Origin: Candidatus Kariarchaeota archaeon | Lineage (GTDB): Archaea; Asgardarchaeota; Heimdallarchaeia; Heimdallarchaeales; Kariarchaeaceae | Length of the DNA stretch: 5,315 bases | Direction of reading: 5' to 3' | Assembly: GCA_016839545.1 (NCBI GenBank) | Contig: JAEOUB010000424.1 | Span: 1-5,315 of the forward strand | Part shown: positions 4,106 through 5,315 of the stretch, one piece after another | Layout of the letters: the number at the start of each line of letters is the position of its first letter | Position numbering within the stretch: position 1 is the stretch's first letter | Translations under genes and position numbers: made by a program | The notes under the pieces: generated by a model | Told to the model about the DNA's origin: nothing | The model's database searches: none | The model's input: only the letters and a program-made list of their open reading frames with translations

Positions 4106-4552
4106 ATGAGCTCTCTGCAGGAAGCAATGTGGTATCAGAGACTATTCCCATTGCTCGCATTGCTTGGCATCATTGACACTATGTATCTGATCAATATTCA
4201 TAACAATCCAGGGATCTGTGTGATCAGGGACAATGTGCTTCCACTCCCAATAGATTGTGGAAGTATAACCCAATCGCAATATGCCACTCTGTTGGGCATT
4301 CCCCTTGCATATCTTGGGTTTCTCTACTATCTTAGCATCATCATAGTTTTCCTGTATCGAGATCAGATTAATTTCAAAGATTATACCAGTAAAACCATAT
4401 TATCAGTAATTATAGGGTTCGGAATGCTCTTCTCCATCTACCTGGTAATCCTCCAGCTCTTCGTTCTCAAGCTGATCTGTCTCTATTGTATGGGATCTGC
4501 ACTTACAACCACAGTTTTGTTCTCCCTGCACTTCTATACCCTAAATAAGTAA
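4106..4552 (+). CDS. VKOR-family membrane thiol oxidoreductase
   Basis: This 148-residue integral membrane protein belongs to the vitamin K epoxide reductase family, which passes electrons from cysteines of exported proteins (usually through a thioredoxin-like partner) to a membrane quinone and so supports disulfide formation outside the cytoplasm. Four hydrophobic segments are visible, about 13-31, 62-84, 97-116 and 117-145. The two loop cysteines are C38 and C51, and the active-site pair is C125-L-Y-C128 at the start of the last helix. Family signposts also include D50-C-G-S-I-T-Q-S-Q-Y, the following L-G-I-P-L-A-Y-L-G, and the S-I-Y-L-V-I-L-Q-L-F-V-L-K-L-I-C run. All four functional cysteines are present. 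There is no fused thioredoxin domain, and no thioredoxin-like partner gene is in the window. ATG 4106 is preferred over M8 because of the TATA box at leaderless distance. Confidence 0.93.
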   Translation: MSSLQEAMWYQRLFPLLALLGIIDTMYLINIHNNPGICVIRDNVLPLPIDCGSITQSQYATLLGIPLAYLGFLYYLSIIIVFLYRDQINFKDYTSKTILSVIIGFGMLFSIYLVILQLFVLKLICLYCMGSALTTTVLFSLHFYTLNK

Positions 4553-4584
4553 TTACTCATCTTGGCACCATTTCGCAACAAAGC

Positions 4585-4591
4585 ATTTGTA
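4585..4591 (+). promoter_or_regulatory. Weak TATA-like element before the zinc-ribbon gene
   Basis: The sequence atttgta is centred about 27 nt before ATG 4615, the right distance for a leaderless start, but the match is poor. An SD-like AAGGAGTGA at 4593-4601 ends 13 nt before the ATG, which is a long spacing. The two signals point to different modes of initiation. Confidence 0.25.
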
Positions 4592-4614
4592 GAAGGAGTG
4601 AATGATACTATCAT

Positions 4615-4833
4615 ATGAAATTGGACGTGATTGTACGTTGCGATCGATGTCAGAAAGCTCACCAAATAACCTCCCGTGCACCAAACAGAATGCAGGCTAC
4701 ATCCTTCATGTGTCGTTGTGGAAACAAGATCAATGGTGCATATGACACCAAAGCGTGGCAATTTACAAATGCAACCGTATCCGAGAGGAATGAGAACGAA
4801 CCAGTCTTCATGCACGAACCCGAGCTGAAGTGA
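4615..4833 (+). CDS. Small zinc-ribbon-like protein, unknown function
   Basis: This 72-residue protein has two cysteine pairs that could hold one zinc ion: C9-D-R-C12 near the N-terminus and C33-R-C35-G in the middle, 20 residues apart. Each pair is next to a beta-prone stretch (L-D-V-I-V-R before, K-I-N-G-A after). This fits a compact zinc-ribbon, although the second knuckle is C-x-C rather than the usual C-x-x-C. The rest (about 40-72) is polar and acidic and probably disordered. No named family is recognised. A TGA at 4603-4605 in the same frame makes ATG 4615 the first start. A 46-codon frame from ATG 4602 overlaps it but lacks recognisable features. The next gene begins 4 nt after this stop, so the two are very likely co-transcribed; the ribbon may be a small partner of that protein or bind nucleic acid. 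Confidence 0.7.
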   Translation: MKLDVIVRCDRCQKAHQITSRAPNRMQATSFMCRCGNKINGAYDTKAWQFTNATVSERNENEPVFMHEPELK

Positions 4834-4837
4834 CTGC

Positions 4838-5315
4838 ATGGAAAAGGACTCCAATTATAATAAGCTGATAGAACTCTACAACGAGATAGTAGAATCTCTT
4901 TCAGCACACACATACATCGATAGGGTTCCTGAGCTCAAGAAGTATTATACGAATGGAAACTTGCTGTCGCGATTACGATCTGTTGAGGCCCTTTTGGATA
5001 TTTACGACAGTATGGTTACACAGATTGAACAGCTGGTGAAAGCAAGAGGTATATGGGAGAGGTATGAAAAAGAGGGCGGAGAGTTGCCAGTAAGCACTTT
5101 TTTTTCCTCTGCTGGAGTTATTTCAGAAATCAGACATCAGATCAGTATACTAGGGGCCCTTGGTGACAGTCTTTGGGATATCGTCCAGCAGGAAAAGGAT
5201 AACCGGATAGTTGGAGCGATACGGCTATTTTTCACGACCAGACATCTAGAGCACACAACCGGTTTGGACTCATACTTTGACAGAGTGGAAAAATTGTATT
5301 CGAATCCGGTATCCC
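4838..5315 (+). CDS. Uncharacterised helical protein (3' end beyond window)
   Basis: ATG 4838 opens a frame that has no stop before the window edge, giving at least 159 residues. I do not recognise it. The sequence is dominated by amphipathic helices, about 5-24, 41-78, 93-120 and 122-152. It is rich in Leu, Ile, Glu, Lys and Arg, has several Trp/Tyr residues (W73, W113), and has no cysteine, no signal peptide and no membrane segment in the visible part. This suggests a soluble helical bundle or coiled-coil protein, perhaps with another domain beyond the edge. Start: a GAAGTGA stretch at 4827-4833, a near match to the anti-Shine-Dalgarno partner GAGGTGA, lies 4 nt upstream and overlaps the end of the zinc-ribbon gene. 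The 4-nt gap indicates an operon with translational coupling. Confidence 0.78.
   Translation, partial: MEKDSNYNKLIELYNEIVESLSAHTYIDRVPELKKYYTNGNLLSRLRSVEALLDIYDSMVTQIEQLVKARGIWERYEKEGGELPVSTFFSSAGVISEIRHQISILGALGDSLWDIVQQEKDNRIVGAIRLFFTTRHLEHTTGLDSYFDRVEKLYSNPVS

Noticed and set aside
4602..4742. 46-codon frame from ATG 4602 directly after AAGGAGTGA
   Set aside because: The SD-like run abuts the ATG with no spacing, and the translation has no structure, whereas the overlapping frame has paired cysteines.
4534..4913. Minus-strand frames of 84 and 106 codons opposite the zinc-ribbon gene
   Set aside because: Both run antisense to the zinc-ribbon and helical-protein genes, which form a tight operon with an SD-like signal.

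Overview
The window looks like a piece of an archaeal chromosome, most likely from an Asgard archaeon; Thorarchaeia-like is my best guess, but this is inference. Three things point to archaea. The first gene is the C-terminal part of GatE, the archaea-specific subunit of the GatDE Glu-tRNA(Gln) amidotransferase. A/T-rich TATA-like boxes lie about 25-34 nt upstream of several start codons, leaving little or no room for a leader. A PAC2-family proteasome-assembly-chaperone homologue is present. A closely eukaryote-like Rab/Ras-superfamily GTPase points further to Asgard. Base composition is moderate, coding density is fairly high, and I see no insertion sequence, CRISPR array, tRNA or rRNA.

Layout, left to right. 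1-549 (+) is the 3' end of gatE. 669-1250 (+) is a Rab-like small GTPase with all five G motifs but no C-terminal prenylation cysteine. 1410-1898 (+) is a protein of unknown function with a probable winged-helix domain. 2042-2215 (+) is a 57-residue basic protein behind the best TATA box in the window. 2212-2487 (-) is a 91-residue beta-grasp protein of the MoaD/ThiS/Urm1 type ending in Gly-Gly; its stop codon shares bases with the stop of the 57-residue gene. 2604-3377 (+) is a PAC2-family protein, divergent from the beta-grasp gene. 3378-3977 (-) is a histidine-phosphatase family enzyme that converges on the PAC2 gene with no base between them. 4106-4552 (+) is a stand-alone VKOR-type membrane thiol oxidoreductase. 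4615-4833 (+) is a 72-residue zinc-ribbon-like protein. 4838-5315 (+) is the start of a mainly helical protein of unknown function, 4 nt behind the zinc-ribbon gene and running off the window.

Most genes appear to have their own promoters, and the only clear operon is the last pair. The most interesting neighbourhood is 2042-3377: a ubiquitin-like modifier candidate with an exposed diglycine tail, a tiny basic protein tail to tail with it, and a divergent PAC2 protein whose C-terminus (Met-Phe-Met) resembles the proteasome-docking HbYX tail. Protein modification linked to the proteasome is an attractive reading, but no E1-like, E2-like, JAMM protease or molybdopterin/thiamin gene is in the window to prove it.
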